From an uncultured Bacteroidia bacterium (GTDB lineage: Bacteria > Bacteroidota > Bacteroidia > Bacteroidales > F082), in the NCBI GenBank assembly GCA_902785755.1, contig CACZZO010000003.1:124001-188000 (forward strand): a stretch of 64,000 nt of DNA. Reading direction: 5' to 3'. This document shows, in pieces, positions 33,644-49,936 of the stretch (position 1 is its first letter; the number at the start of each line of letters is the position of its first letter). The position numbers and the translations under genes are program-made. The notes beneath the pieces are model-generated. The model saw only the letters and a list, made by a program, of their open reading frames with translations. It was not told the DNA's origin and searched no databases.

Positions 33644-35437
33644 TTATTCTATTACAATTCGTTCTGTCTTATTTCCAATTTTCAGCAAATACAATCCCTG
33701 TGGCAGTTTAGTTTGGATGCGCAAGACGCTTTCGCCCTTATGTACATACCGAATTTCCGTATCAACCAAACGTCCCATGACATCATAAATCCGAATGGGA
33801 ACACCAGCCATTGACTCAACTGACAAACAAACATTGATGACTCCCTGAGAGGGATTTGGATAGCAAGAAAACTCGCAAGATTTTTGTTCATTCAAGACAA
33901 ACATGTCAAAAATCTCGTCTCGGAAATACGAGTTCCGATGGCGCAAAAACGCATCGACGGTCTCCATGTCTGTTTGCCACTTTTTCTTGTTTGAAGGAAA
34001 TCCAAACCTATCTGCTTGATTCTGAACTTCTTCTTCCACCGCTTGGCAATATTCCTCCAAATACGGCTTCATGGCATCGTAGCTGAACCATGTTTCCGAC
34101 AATTCCTCATACCGACTCGCAAACAAATACTTAAAATACTCATTCCCAAAAAATTTGTTCATCACGAGACCACTCGTACGATGGCTAAGCGCTGTCTCAA
34201 GGGCAGGATAATCCACATTCGTGAAGCAGCCGTCGCCGTCATAAAAAATCATGCGGAACGGCTCGCCCGTAGCGGCTTGCCACAACAAGACATTGTTCAC
34301 AGGCCAGTCAAGATTGGCAGTATAAGTTTCCAACAAAATGTAATCCACAAAACTGGGCACATCCATACGCTGGAAAGCGTATGCCGAATCTTCGGGCAGC
34401 GACAAATCCGCTTGCTCCAAAAAAGCCCTGAACGACTGGCAATCAGTGGGATCGCCGTATTGAGGCATGGCCCAAAACTTCAAAATGTTGACTTCATTGA
34501 GGTCAACATCATAATGGTCTTCAAGATAACGTTCATCAGGAGATTCCTCAAGGGTGTAGATGCCCCAATATTCACCGTTGATGAAAACCACAGTCTGCCG
34601 CACCGACAAGGCATCGACATCAAGATGCGAAGCCACACGATGGCTCAAATAGTCCTGCGCCCCTGTTTGCAGCCAATTGCTGCATCGGAAGGGATGCAAA
34701 TTGAGGCGCTTGTATTTTATGATGGGCGAAGTCGGGAAAAAACAATGTTGAAACCGTTTCTTTCCATATTCCTCACGTGCATAAAGCCGCATCCCTTTCT
34801 GTTGGTACAGCCGCGATGCTCCGCCATGAGTACGTAGGCCACATCGCTGGTTGATACCCTGATTGTCAGGCTCATAGAATTCCATATTGATAGGGCGTTC
34901 CCATTCCCTTCCGGTTTGGCAATAGTTGCCCGAACCCGTGGAATCGGCAGGGTCATAATGGATACCTGGTATGAAAATGCCCGTTTCATAATCGAACAGG
35001 GAAAGCGAATCGACGGCAATGGAAAGCACCGGCAAACCATGCAAATCGCATCCCAACGACTTGATGAAATAGGAATTAGTGGCCACAGGACCCACACAAC
35101 TGTCATTCTCATCAAAAGCGGCGGCGCGAATCACAATGGCGCGTTCCACATCCGCAACTTCATGATAATAGGAAGGAAGACTGTTTCTGACAGTGTAAAT
35201 ATTTGATTGTGAATACAATCGCTCATCCAAAAGCAACGGTTCCACATAAAACGCAGAATGAGCCGAAGGCGTCGCACCATTAACGGTGTACCGAATATGA
35301 AAATGCTCTGCACAACTCAATTCAAGCGTAAAACTCTCCTCATAGAAACCTCCACGCAGCGAAAAAGCGACTTCATTCTGAGCAAAAACGCTCTGAACCA
35401 GAAAAATAACGAATCCTATCAAGAAAAATTTTCTCAT
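33644..35437 (-). CDS. CotH-family protein with T9SS sorting domain
   Basis: 597 residues from the ATG at 35435-35437, which starts a clean signal peptide (MRKFFLIGFVIFLVQSVFAQ). An upstream in-frame start is rejected because it lies in the preceding gene. A chitobiase-C-like beta domain (about 25-130, YTVNGATPSAHSAFY) precedes the CotH domain (about 180-500: GLRTHGGASRLYQQKGMRLY, FINGEYWGIYTLEESPDERY, MIFYDGDGCF). A T9SS sorting domain ends the chain (CYPNPSQGVINV..IYDVMGRLVD..KTERIVIE). CotH proteins are atypical kinases; secreted ones here act outside the cell, target unknown. It overlaps the preceding gene by one base. Confidence 0.87.
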   Translation of the reverse strand: MRKFFLIGFVIFLVQSVFAQNEVAFSLRGGFYEESFTLELSCAEHFHIRYTVNGATPSAHSAFYVEPLLLDERLYSQSNIYTVRNSLPSYYHEVADVERAIVIRAAAFDENDSCVGPVATNSYFIKSLGCDLHGLPVLSIAVDSLSLFDYETGIFIPGIHYDPADSTGSGNYCQTGREWERPINMEFYEPDNQGINQRCGLRTHGGASRLYQQKGMRLYAREEYGKKRFQHCFFPTSPIIKYKRLNLHPFRCSNWLQTGAQDYLSHRVASHLDVDALSVRQTVVFINGEYWGIYTLEESPDERYLEDHYDVDLNEVNILKFWAMPQYGDPTDCQSFRAFLEQADLSLPEDSAYAFQRMDVPSFVDYILLETYTANLDWPVNNVLLWQAATGEPFRMIFYDGDGCFTNVDYPALETALSHRTSGLVMNKFFGNEYFKYLFASRYEELSETWFSYDAMKPYLEEYCQAVEEEVQNQADRFGFPSNKKKWQTDMETVDAFLRHRNSYFRDEIFDMFVLNEQKSCEFSCYPNPSQGVINVCLSVESMAGVPIRIYDVMGRLVDTEIRYVHKGESVLRIQTKLPQGLYLLKIGNKTERIVIE

Positions 35438-35730
35438 CAACGATTCCGTTTCTTGTCCGCCTCCTTGTTCTGCCAGTAGCGACCCAACAAGCAAAGCAGA
35501 CACAAGCCGCAAAGCACCCCGCCGAGCACAAAGCCCGTTTGGTCTTCGCCCTTGGCGAGATAAAGGTAAATGCCGTAGCCGAAAATGCCCAAATCTACGA
35601 TGATGCTGAGGATGTAGCCAATGGTGCGGCTGGTCTTGTCGGTTTTCTTCAGCAAAAGATTGTCAATCAAGAAGGTGACGACGACCAACGCGGCATAGAC
35701 AAGGTAATAGGTTGCTTTTTCGGTAATCAT
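35437..35730 (-). CDS. Small membrane protein, unknown function
   Basis: 97 residues with three hydrophobic helices (about 8-26, 37-60, 66-86) and a basic C-terminus (NKEADKKRNR). No known family recognised. Its stop and the CotH start share a base (TGATG), so translation is coupled. No promoter box was found upstream; a palindromic repeat lies between it and the acyl-CoA synthetase gene. Confidence 0.75.
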   Translation of the reverse strand: MITEKATYYLVYAALVVVTFLIDNLLLKKTDKTSRTIGYILSIIVDLGIFGYGIYLYLAKGEDQTGFVLGGVLCGLCLLCLLGRYWQNKEADKKRNR

Positions 35731-35751
35731 ATTTCTTTTGTTAAAGCAGAG

Positions 35752-35814
35752 CCTTCGACAAGCTCAGGCATCCCAAAACTTTATAAAAGCCAAGGTCCCT
35801 GAGCCTGTCGAAGG
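35752..35814. repeat. CCTTCGACA-type palindromic repeat
   Basis: Arms 35752-35768 and 35798-35814 pair at 16 of 17 positions (CCTTCGACAAGCTCAGG against the reverse of CCTGAGCCTGTCGAAGG) with a 29-base loop. This motif recurs in many bacterial genomes. Here it lies just after the acyl-CoA synthetase stop. Confidence 0.8.
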
Positions 35815-35822
35815 GCCGTCAC

Positions 35823-38126
35823 TTACTTTTCAATTCTAATACGTGCATCCACAGCGGTCACGTAACGCGGATTGCCGAGGAGCGGGTTCAAATCCATCTC
35901 GGCGATTTCGGGCGCAGCCTGCACCAAGGCACTCACACGAACCACTTGTTCGGCGTAGAGGTCGAGATTGACACCCGCCTGACCACGCACGCCTTCCAGA
36001 ATCTTGTAACCTTTGAGGTTCTTGAGTTTGTCGAGCACCTCCTCCTTGCTGGTGGGCACAAGCACACTCTCCACGTCTTTCAGCACCTCAATGAAGATGC
36101 CGCCCAAGCCGAAGAAGACCTGATGGCCAAACTTCGGGTCGCGCATGGCACCGACGTAAACCTCCGTGCCGTCGAGCATGGGATACATCTCCACGGCATA
36201 GGTGTCCTTGATGGCCATGAGGCGGTCGAACTCCTTGCTCACCGTGTCGAGGTCTTTCACGCCGAGGGTGACGCCGCCCACATCGCTCTTGTGCAGCGGA
36301 CCGACGACTTTCATCACCAACGGCACGTCTTTCGAGCAGCCAACCTCTTTGGCAAAGGCCAAAGCATCCTCTTTCTTGCTCACTTCCACACTCTTCTTGC
36401 GGCTGATACCAGCGGCATCGAGCAGTTCGTTGTAGTCGGCCATTTCAAGGTAGCCGTCCTTGCAGCGGTCAATGGTTCTGCGGATGCGCACAACGTCGAT
36501 TTCGGGTTGGTCGGCAGCCACAGCGCCTTCCTGAACGTAGGCCGGAATCTCTTTCATGCCGACCAAAGCGGCGGCACGCAAACGCTTGGCACCACTCACG
36601 ACACGATAGACTCCATCCATAGGGCTGACGGTAATCGGGGTGAGCAAACCCAATTCGCGTATGGACTCGGCCACCTCGGCCACCTCAGCCTTGTCAGGCT
36701 CATCGGTGGGAGGCACCAAAAGCTTGTCGATAGGCAGATTCTCGATGATGCCCGACTTGGGTTTGGGCGTATTGTAAATCTTGCAGATGGCGTTGCCAAG
36801 CACACATTCCTCGGGGAAGTTGATGTTTCCCTTGGCGATGAAATCCTCAATCTCTTCCTTCACGTTGATGATGGAAGGCAGCACGGGGAAGATGGGCTTC
36901 TTGCAGGTGTGCATCTTTCGGTCAAGCAAGTCGTAGACTTCCTTGTTCGAGAAGAGCCCGGGAGAGCCGAAGATGACCACCGAGAAGTCAATGTCGGTGT
37001 AATCATTCTCCACTGCATCAAGGATATAACCTAATTGTTCGGCGGTACCAGTGGCGAGGAAGTCAATGGGATTGCCCACCGAGGAGCCGGGGAAGAGCTT
37101 CTCCAACAGTGCTTTGCTGGCAGGGTGTTCCTTGAGCGAAGGCACTTCCATGCCGCCATTGGAAAGCACGTCGGTGAGCATCACGGCGGGACCGCCCGCG
37201 TGGGTCACCACGGCGCAGCGTTTGCCCTTGATTTCGGGGTGCATGAACACGCCGCAAACGGTGGTCAATTCCTGACGGTTTTGGCAGCGCACAATACCAG
37301 CCTTGCGGAACAGGGCATCCACAGCGGCATCGTTGGTGGCCAAAGCGCCCGTATGCGAAGAAGCAGCACGCGAACCGGCAGCCGAACCTCCGCTCTTGAT
37401 GGCAGCGATGTGGCATCCCTTGTTGATGAGGCTGCGGCTATGCCTGAGCAATCTTTGCGAGTCGCCAATCTTTTCCATATAAAGCATGATGACGCGCGAC
37501 GACTTTTCGGGGTCGAAGGTCTCGTCCAAATGCTCCAACACGTCCTCGATGCCCAACTGGGCACTGTTGCCCACCGCCCAAACGCTGTTGAACTTCAGGC
37601 CGTTGCTCATACCGTATTCCTTGATGAACACAGCGGTAGCACCGCTGCCTGTGATGAAATCGACACCTTTGGGGTCGAGCGGTGGGATGGGTGTGTCGAA
37701 GCAGCCGGCATAGTTCACGTTAAGGAAGCCAGTGCAGTTGGGCCCGATGAGCGAGCCACCGACAGAGTTAATGGTGTCAACGATATGTTTCTCGATTTCA
37801 GCGCCTTCGTGGCTCTCCTCAGAAAAGCCTGCACTGATGATGATGAAGCCTTTGCAGCCCTTCTCTTTGGCCAGCACATCAACGGTCTGGGCGCAAAACT
37901 TGGCGGCAATGCAAAGAATGGCACATTCCACCTGCGGAAGGTCATCCACCTTGGCATAGCACTTAACGCCCTGAACCTCAGTTTCTTTGGGATTCACGGC
38001 ATAAATCGGGCCATTGAAAGGGCTCTCCAAAAGGTTCTTCAATGCTTTTCCACCGGGTTTGTGGATGTCGGACGAAGCACCGCACACTACGATGCTTTTC
38101 GGGTCGAGTAATTCTCTTGCTATCAT
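35823..38126 (-). CDS. ADP-forming acyl-CoA synthetase with inserted ParB-like domain
   Basis: 767 residues; the fused alpha-beta family is usually about 690-710. Residues 1-130 are a CoA-binding Rossmann domain (SIVVCGASSDIHKPGGKALK), 150-450 the ligase-CoA domains with the phosphorylated His in SSHTGALA (H258), and about 560-767 the ATP-grasp beta part (MKVVGPLHKSDVGGV, EMDLNPLL). Between them, residues about 460-535 read as a ParB N-terminal domain: LPIDKLLVPP, VAESIRELGLLTPITV, YRVVSGAKRLRAAALVGMKEIPAYV. The enzyme makes ATP and acetate (or another acid) from acyl-CoA, ADP and Pi in fermentation. The inserted domain may regulate it. Confidence 0.9.
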   Translation of the reverse strand: MIARELLDPKSIVVCGASSDIHKPGGKALKNLLESPFNGPIYAVNPKETEVQGVKCYAKVDDLPQVECAILCIAAKFCAQTVDVLAKEKGCKGFIIISAGFSEESHEGAEIEKHIVDTINSVGGSLIGPNCTGFLNVNYAGCFDTPIPPLDPKGVDFITGSGATAVFIKEYGMSNGLKFNSVWAVGNSAQLGIEDVLEHLDETFDPEKSSRVIMLYMEKIGDSQRLLRHSRSLINKGCHIAAIKSGGSAAGSRAASSHTGALATNDAAVDALFRKAGIVRCQNRQELTTVCGVFMHPEIKGKRCAVVTHAGGPAVMLTDVLSNGGMEVPSLKEHPASKALLEKLFPGSSVGNPIDFLATGTAEQLGYILDAVENDYTDIDFSVVIFGSPGLFSNKEVYDLLDRKMHTCKKPIFPVLPSIINVKEEIEDFIAKGNINFPEECVLGNAICKIYNTPKPKSGIIENLPIDKLLVPPTDEPDKAEVAEVAESIRELGLLTPITVSPMDGVYRVVSGAKRLRAAALVGMKEIPAYVQEGAVAADQPEIDVVRIRRTIDRCKDGYLEMADYNELLDAAGISRKKSVEVSKKEDALAFAKEVGCSKDVPLVMKVVGPLHKSDVGGVTLGVKDLDTVSKEFDRLMAIKDTYAVEMYPMLDGTEVYVGAMRDPKFGHQVFFGLGGIFIEVLKDVESVLVPTSKEEVLDKLKNLKGYKILEGVRGQAGVNLDLYAEQVVRVSALVQAAPEIAEMDLNPLLGNPRYVTAVDARIRIEK

Positions 38127-38158
38127 ATTAATAAGGTATTTAATTTCTTAAGTTGCCG

Positions 38159-38166
38159 CAAAGATA
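38159..38166 (-). promoter_or_regulatory. -7 box of the acyl-CoA synthetase gene
   Basis: TATCTTTG on the minus strand, 33 bases before the ATG at 38126, with a T5G run about 20 bases upstream. Confidence 0.7.
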
Positions 38167-38226
38167 AGGTTTTTCCTCAAAACGCACAAAAAAAGCATAA
38201 ATAGAAGCATGAAAAAAGAAAATCCC

Positions 38227-38234
38227 TACTTTTG
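38227..38234 (+). promoter_or_regulatory. -7 box of the MATE-NRPS operon
   Basis: TACTTTTG, perfect TAnnTTTG, 88 bases before the MATE ATG at 38322. No clear -33 element; an activator or weaker promoter is possible. Confidence 0.6.
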
Positions 38235-38321
38235 CAAGAAAATTATTTGACTGCTACAAACCGCTGACAATGACAACAAAGCAGCGTTTTATTTAAGTTG
38301 AAAAACAAACACGAATACAAG

Positions 38322-39641
38322 ATGAATTTAGAAGAAAAGAAATCGTTTAATCGCCAGTTCTGGCGTTTCTTGTGGGCCTCCATCCTCATCGGATTGTCGG
38401 CCTGCTTGGGAAATGTGGTGGATGCGATGATTGTGGGCAACCTGATCAACGAAGATGCGGTGAGTGCCATCAACCTTGCACTGCCGCTGCTTCAGTTTAT
38501 GTTCACCATCAACATGCTGTTGGCCGCTGGTGGAGGTATGCTGGTCGGTATGGAATTAGGCAAAAACGACACACGCCGGGCATCGTATATCTTCACTATC
38601 TCAATGTTGGCTTGTCTGTTGGTGGGTCTCGTACTGACGGGATGCGGGGTGCTGATTCCCGATGCCGTGACACGGCTGTTGTGCGACCACGAGCAGCTTT
38701 ATCAGCCCACCTACGATTACCTGCGGGTGACGCTGATAGGGGCTCCGGCCTACTTGTTGATGTGGGGCATCGACACGATGGTCAGCGTTGATGGCAGTCC
38801 ACGGTTAGTGTCTGTATCCATCTTGGTGGACAATGCCGTTCACTTGCTGCTCGACGTGGTGTTCATCAAATATTTAGGCTGGGGTATCGAGGGTAGTGCA
38901 TGGGCCACCGTCATCGGTCATGTTGTGGGCATCGCCCTGATGGGCATCCATTTCCTTTCCAAAGAAAATCATTTGCGACTCTGTTTTGGTCGCCAGAAGC
39001 CGATTTTCGGTGCTATCCTCTCGCAAGGTGCGCCGTTGGCCATTGCATCGGTCTGCCTGACGGTGCTGATGTTCTCGGCGAACAGAATCATCCTGTCGTC
39101 ACTGGGCCGCACGGGTATCTATGCCTTTGCCCTCTGCATGAATCTGCTGCTGATTTACAACCTGTTTTTGGGAGGGGTCTGCCGCACCATCCAGTCGTTG
39201 GGCTCCATCCAAGTGGGCAAGGGCGACAACGAGGCTTTCAAGATGGTGTTGCGCAAGTCGTTCAATTTCATCACCGTGGCGATGGTCATCACCTGCATTT
39301 TCGTATGGATATGGCCTGAGAGCCTCGTGATGCTCTTTGGTGCCGACGAAAGCGACATGATTGCAGAAAGCTGCCATGCGCTGCGCATTTTCGCCGTCTG
39401 CCTCATCCCTTTCTGCTATATTTATACCATCATGGTCGTTTATAAACTCTACAACTACCACAAAATGGCAATTTTCATTTCCTTCGCCTTGTCGCTGACG
39501 GTCATCCCCGTGCTGTGGCTGATTTCGAAGTATGCCAAAGAGTGGATTTGGTATAGTTACCTGATAGCTTACATCATCGAGGCGGTGGCCATCTTCGTGC
39601 TCCACAAGATCACCCACGTCAAATTTGAGTTGAAAGTTTAG
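38322..39641 (+). CDS. MATE-family efflux transporter
   Basis: 439 residues from the ATG at 38322; a TTG eight codons upstream is rejected. Twelve hydrophobic helices in two bundles, with the family motifs VVDAMIVGNLINEDAVSAINLALP, GGGMLVGMELGKND and, in the second half, a symmetric block (ANRIILSSLGRTGIYAFALCMNLL). It uses a Na+ or H+ gradient to export cationic or organic compounds. The gene ends 38 bases before the NRPS on the same strand, so it is the likely exporter or self-resistance pump for the NRPS product. Its last codons and stop lie within a dispersed heptamer repeat. Confidence 0.88.
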   Translation: MNLEEKKSFNRQFWRFLWASILIGLSACLGNVVDAMIVGNLINEDAVSAINLALPLLQFMFTINMLLAAGGGMLVGMELGKNDTRRASYIFTISMLACLLVGLVLTGCGVLIPDAVTRLLCDHEQLYQPTYDYLRVTLIGAPAYLLMWGIDTMVSVDGSPRLVSVSILVDNAVHLLLDVVFIKYLGWGIEGSAWATVIGHVVGIALMGIHFLSKENHLRLCFGRQKPIFGAILSQGAPLAIASVCLTVLMFSANRIILSSLGRTGIYAFALCMNLLLIYNLFLGGVCRTIQSLGSIQVGKGDNEAFKMVLRKSFNFITVAMVITCIFVWIWPESLVMLFGADESDMIAESCHALRIFAVCLIPFCYIYTIMVVYKLYNYHKMAIFISFALSLTVIPVLWLISKYAKEWIWYSYLIAYIIEAVAIFVLHKITHVKFELKV

Positions 39642-39658
39642 AGTTTAGTGTTTAGAGT
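39627..39658 (-). repeat. Degenerate AACTCTA heptamer repeat at the MATE stop
   Basis: On the minus strand, units ACTCTAA, ACACTAA, ACTCTAA, ACTTTCA. Same family as the AACTCTC arrays inside the NRPS but in the opposite orientation. It supplies the stop codon of the MATE gene. Confidence 0.65.
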
Positions 39659-39679
39659 GAATAACAAATATATTTAGAT

Positions 39680-47125
<7,446 letters not shown>

Positions 47126-47148
47126 ACCATAAACAGCCTGAAGTAACA

Positions 47149-47181
47149 AGAGCCGTCCAATCGGACGGCTCTCTTGTTTTT
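47149..47181 (+). terminator. Terminator after the NRPS gene
   Basis: Stem AGAGCCGTCC (47149-47158) / GGACGGCTCT (47163-47172), loop AATC, then a T-rich tail. It lies between convergent genes and may serve both. Confidence 0.9.
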
Positions 47182-47206
47182 CATGTGACAGGAAGAAGTT
47201 TGAAAG

Positions 47207-47704
47207 TCATTTCCTGAAATAGTCGCTTTCAACGCAATCGCGAAGCAAGCGATAATGCGTGCGGTTGAACAGGCCTTGCCGACAAAGTTCCTCGATTTCG
47301 TCCAACGACATCCATTTCACCGACTCGACTTCTTCGGGCTGTAGCCGCAACATCTCAACCTGAACATTGCTTTTCAACAAATACAAAAAGGTGAATTTGT
47401 ACTCATAGCGCCTGATTTTCACTAAATCCAGTTCGCTCTTGGTGGCCGAAAGCCCAATTTCTTCCTTCAACTCTCGCAGCATTGCCTTTGCAAAGTCGGT
47501 TTCGCCACTCTTCACGTGACCAGCGGTAGTGGCATAATAATTCCCTTTGTTAGGAGCCACTTTCTGAATCAAGTATTGGCCCTGATTGTTATAGACATAC
47601 ACCGCCACAATCGGAATCATCAACCCGGGCGGAACACGTTTCCCCCGCTCTATGGTCTGGCCCGTCGGTCTCAGTTCTCTGTCATATAAATCAAGAATTT
47701 CCAT
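47207..47704 (-). CDS. Nudix hydrolase
   Basis: 165 residues. The Nudix box is GHVKSGETDFAKAMLRELKE followed by EIGL: the catalytic RE-x2-EE core is present, but eight residues instead of seven separate the GE glutamate from the arginine. The N-terminal part (LYDRELRPTGQTIERG) resembles the isopentenyl-diphosphate isomerase-like/YfcD Nudix group. These enzymes split nucleoside diphosphates linked to another group; the substrate is not readable here. It has its own promoter and is convergent with the NRPS. Confidence 0.87.
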   Translation of the reverse strand: MEILDLYDRELRPTGQTIERGKRVPPGLMIPIVAVYVYNNQGQYLIQKVAPNKGNYYATTAGHVKSGETDFAKAMLRELKEEIGLSATKSELDLVKIRRYEYKFTFLYLLKSNVQVEMLRLQPEEVESVKWMSLDEIEELCRQGLFNRTHYRLLRDCVESDYFRK

Positions 47705-47729
47705 TGCGGCAATTCAGTTTATCATGCCG

Positions 47730-47737
47730 CAAAAATA
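47730..47737 (-). promoter_or_regulatory. -7 box of the Nudix gene
   Basis: TATTTTTG on the minus strand, 26 bases before the ATG at 47704. Confidence 0.7.
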
Positions 47738-47831
47738 CGCTTTTTCCACAAATGACCAAACAAAAACGTCACCTCAAAGCTGAAGGCAACGACATATAAA
47801 TATCTTTGACCAATTCGAAACCGAATCGGAA

Positions 47832-48059
47832 TCAATCTTCATCTTCCTCAGTAAAGCAATCTCGCAAAAAATTGTGGCCAAGCACCTCGGAGATTCTCAT
47901 CACTTGCGCCAAATCGATGCTTTTTCTTCTAAACAACTTATAGACATTCGATTTCTCACAATAGATTTCTTTTGCCAACCAATTAACAGACCGATTCTGA
48001 CGCACCATTTCCGCATGTATCAGTTCGCCGATATTTACATTATTCATCGTGAATTTCAT
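47832..48059 (-). CDS. Small XRE-like helix-turn-helix protein, copy 1
   Basis: 75 residues, almost only a DNA-binding fold: LIHAEMVRQNRSVNWLAKEIYCEKSNVYKLFRRKSIDLAQVMRISEVLGHNFLRDCF. The signature WLAK-x-IYCE[KR]SN-x-YKLF is shared with copy 2 at 49937-50164, also 75 residues. Proteins of this kind are frequent in Bacteroides-like genomes. The upstream 209 bases are very AT-rich and full of ATCAA motifs, possibly its own binding sites. It lies downstream of the TPR/HTH regulator on the same strand but has a separate promoter. Confidence 0.85.
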   Translation of the reverse strand: MKFTMNNVNIGELIHAEMVRQNRSVNWLAKEIYCEKSNVYKLFRRKSIDLAQVMRISEVLGHNFLRDCFTEEDED

Positions 48060-48089
48060 AGCCTAAATCATTCAATGGTTTTCGGGCGA

Positions 48090-48097
48090 CAAATGTA
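48090..48097 (-). promoter_or_regulatory. -7 box of HTH copy 1
   Basis: TACATTTG on the minus strand, 31 bases before the start. Confidence 0.6.
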
Positions 48098-48118
48098 CTG
48101 CAAGGAAAAAAACAACTC

Positions 48119-48269
48119 ATCAATCAGGAAAAAAATATCAATCAAAACTTATCAAATAAATTAAGAATCAACTTATTGATAATCAAATTTTAACATCAAT
48201 AATCAAATAAAATCAAAACTCAGGTTTTTGTTTTGATTAAAACATCTAAATCGAATAAAACATTTTGAT
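48119..48269. promoter_or_regulatory. AT-rich ATCAA motif array
   Basis: About nine ATCAA copies on the plus strand (48119, 48137, 48141, 48151, 48167, 48182, 48195, 48202, 48212) and three TTGAT (48176, 48233, 48265) within 150 bases. It lies directly upstream of the HTH copy 1 promoter, so it may be a multi-site operator. Base composition alone could explain part of it. Confidence 0.45.
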
Positions 48270-49933
48270 TACCAAGATTTTAGAAAATCATGCAAGACCA
48301 ATTGCAAATTCGAGTCGTTTGCAAAAATCTCATGCAATTTCAACGAGCGGGTCCATACTGCCTGATAAGTTTTTCCTGTCAGGGCGGCGGCTTGCACCTC
48401 CGTTATGCCCAAAACATACATGCAGCAATACACCACATCAATGCGTTTCAGGCGCGGATATTGCTCAAGAATCCTAACCGAAAACTTCGGAAAAACGGCA
48501 TCCACAGCATTGACAAGAGTCGTCATCTGGTTTTCGGACAAAACCAGCTCCGGATAGGCTGCCCCTGCCTTCACATTGGCCTCCTTCACCAAGCAGACGC
48601 GCTTGCTGATAGGCATTGCATAAAGCGTTTCCAATTTCTTGTCGAATGGCAGTTTCTGGAAGTCGGGATTCGACAAAGCCTTTTTCAACTCAATCTCTAA
48701 CGACCTGATTTTCTCTTCCTTATGCCGCGAATCCTTCTTTGCCGACACAATTTCTTCCTCAAGCAGTGCCTTCACCTTTTCCTGCGTTTCCATTTCATTC
48801 CGATGGCGGCGACGACGTTTTTCAATCAAAACGCTTTCGGCAACGACAATCAGCACCATAATTGCCATAACCACCATGATAAAACAAACAATGCTTTTCT
48901 GGCGAGCCTTAACTCTTTCCGTTTTCAGGTTCTCATACATCATCACCATTCGGGTTCTGTTGCCGCTTTGCGTCACCCGATCCAACATAAAGTCCGACAA
49001 CATTCCGCCATACTGAGCCGCCTTTATGGAATCGCCCAACTCATTGGCAACCTTAATGATACGACAATACGATTTGATGGTCTGCCTCGGCAACAATGGA
49101 TAGCTTCGCTCGTAATTGTAGAGTGCCGAATCGTATTGCCGGTTCTCGAAATAATAGTAACCAAGCATAAAACGCACCTGTCGCCTCAACCAGTCGTCAT
49201 TGGTCATCTCCAAGGCATGCAACAACAAATCGTTTGATGCCTTCTTTGCATTTGCGTTATACAAATCAAGCGAGCGATGATAAAAACTACTGAAATTCTG
49301 ATAGATATTTTCGGTTTGTATCCGCTCACGGATGCTGTCCGACTTCTTGTAGTACACCAAAGCCCCAGTCTTGTCGCCCTGAGCCAAAAACACATCGCCC
49401 ATCAACTCAAAATTGTCAGCTATGCCGCGAGGGTTGCCCTCTTTACCAAAACAATCACTCGACAATCCCAAACATTCCAAAGCTAAATCCCAAGAATCGT
49501 ATATATATAAAAGCCACGCCAATCTCACATAAACCAACGCCGTAAAATACTCATATTCAGGATTTACAGAAGAAATCGAAAAAAAACGCCTCTTTCCAGT
49601 CAAACCGTCCATCACCCAAAGAGCATCCAAATAATCGGAAAAGGCATCCACATGCTCACTCGACTTGGCCTCTTCAACGTTTGCTTTGCAAAAATAGGCC
49701 TTCGCCTTTTGAAACACCATATCGCTATGGGTAGACAAAAAGTCCTTGCCAGGCAAGATTGAGTCATAATACCTGAAAGCGGCCATTATTGCGCTGTCGT
49801 TACGAACCGCCTCCTCATGGAATTCCTTCGACCCATAGTCAGACGCAAATTCGAGCCGACTGTCATCATATTCATAGGAACGCTGGCACGAAACCATGAG
49901 AAGCAACAGGAATATGGATGGCCAAGGTTTCAT
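48269..49933 (-). CDS. Membrane-anchored TPR protein with C-terminal HTH (putative regulator)
   Basis: 554 residues. N-terminal lipoprotein-type signal (LLLLMVSC), then about residues 40-340 of helical TPR-like repeats (GDVFLAQGDKTGALVYYKKS, YYYFENRQYDSALYNYERSY), one membrane helix (about 352-375, CFIMVVMAIMVLIVVAESVL), a basic coiled coil (380-430) and a C-terminal helical domain with an HTH look (YPRLKRIDVVYCCMYVLGIT, AAALTGKTYQAVWTRSLKLH). The layout suggests sensing outside the inner membrane and DNA binding inside, a one-protein signalling device seen in Bacteroides-like genomes. It starts 3 bases after HTH copy 2, so the pair is an operon. Confidence 0.75.
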   Translation of the reverse strand: MKPWPSIFLLLLMVSCQRSYEYDDSRLEFASDYGSKEFHEEAVRNDSAIMAAFRYYDSILPGKDFLSTHSDMVFQKAKAYFCKANVEEAKSSEHVDAFSDYLDALWVMDGLTGKRRFFSISSVNPEYEYFTALVYVRLAWLLYIYDSWDLALECLGLSSDCFGKEGNPRGIADNFELMGDVFLAQGDKTGALVYYKKSDSIRERIQTENIYQNFSSFYHRSLDLYNANAKKASNDLLLHALEMTNDDWLRRQVRFMLGYYYFENRQYDSALYNYERSYPLLPRQTIKSYCRIIKVANELGDSIKAAQYGGMLSDFMLDRVTQSGNRTRMVMMYENLKTERVKARQKSIVCFIMVVMAIMVLIVVAESVLIEKRRRRHRNEMETQEKVKALLEEEIVSAKKDSRHKEEKIRSLEIELKKALSNPDFQKLPFDKKLETLYAMPISKRVCLVKEANVKAGAAYPELVLSENQMTTLVNAVDAVFPKFSVRILEQYPRLKRIDVVYCCMYVLGITEVQAAALTGKTYQAVWTRSLKLHEIFANDSNLQLVLHDFLKSW

Positions 49934-49936
49934 TTT

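Noticed and set aside
35438..35512. Upstream extension of the CotH-family gene
   Set aside because: It overlaps the small membrane protein gene and puts 25 odd residues ahead of a clean signal peptide.
39669..39676. TATATTTA as an NRPS-specific promoter
   Set aside because: It differs from TAnnTTTG in the last base and sits only 3 bases before the ATG, too close to act as the promoter of a normal leader.
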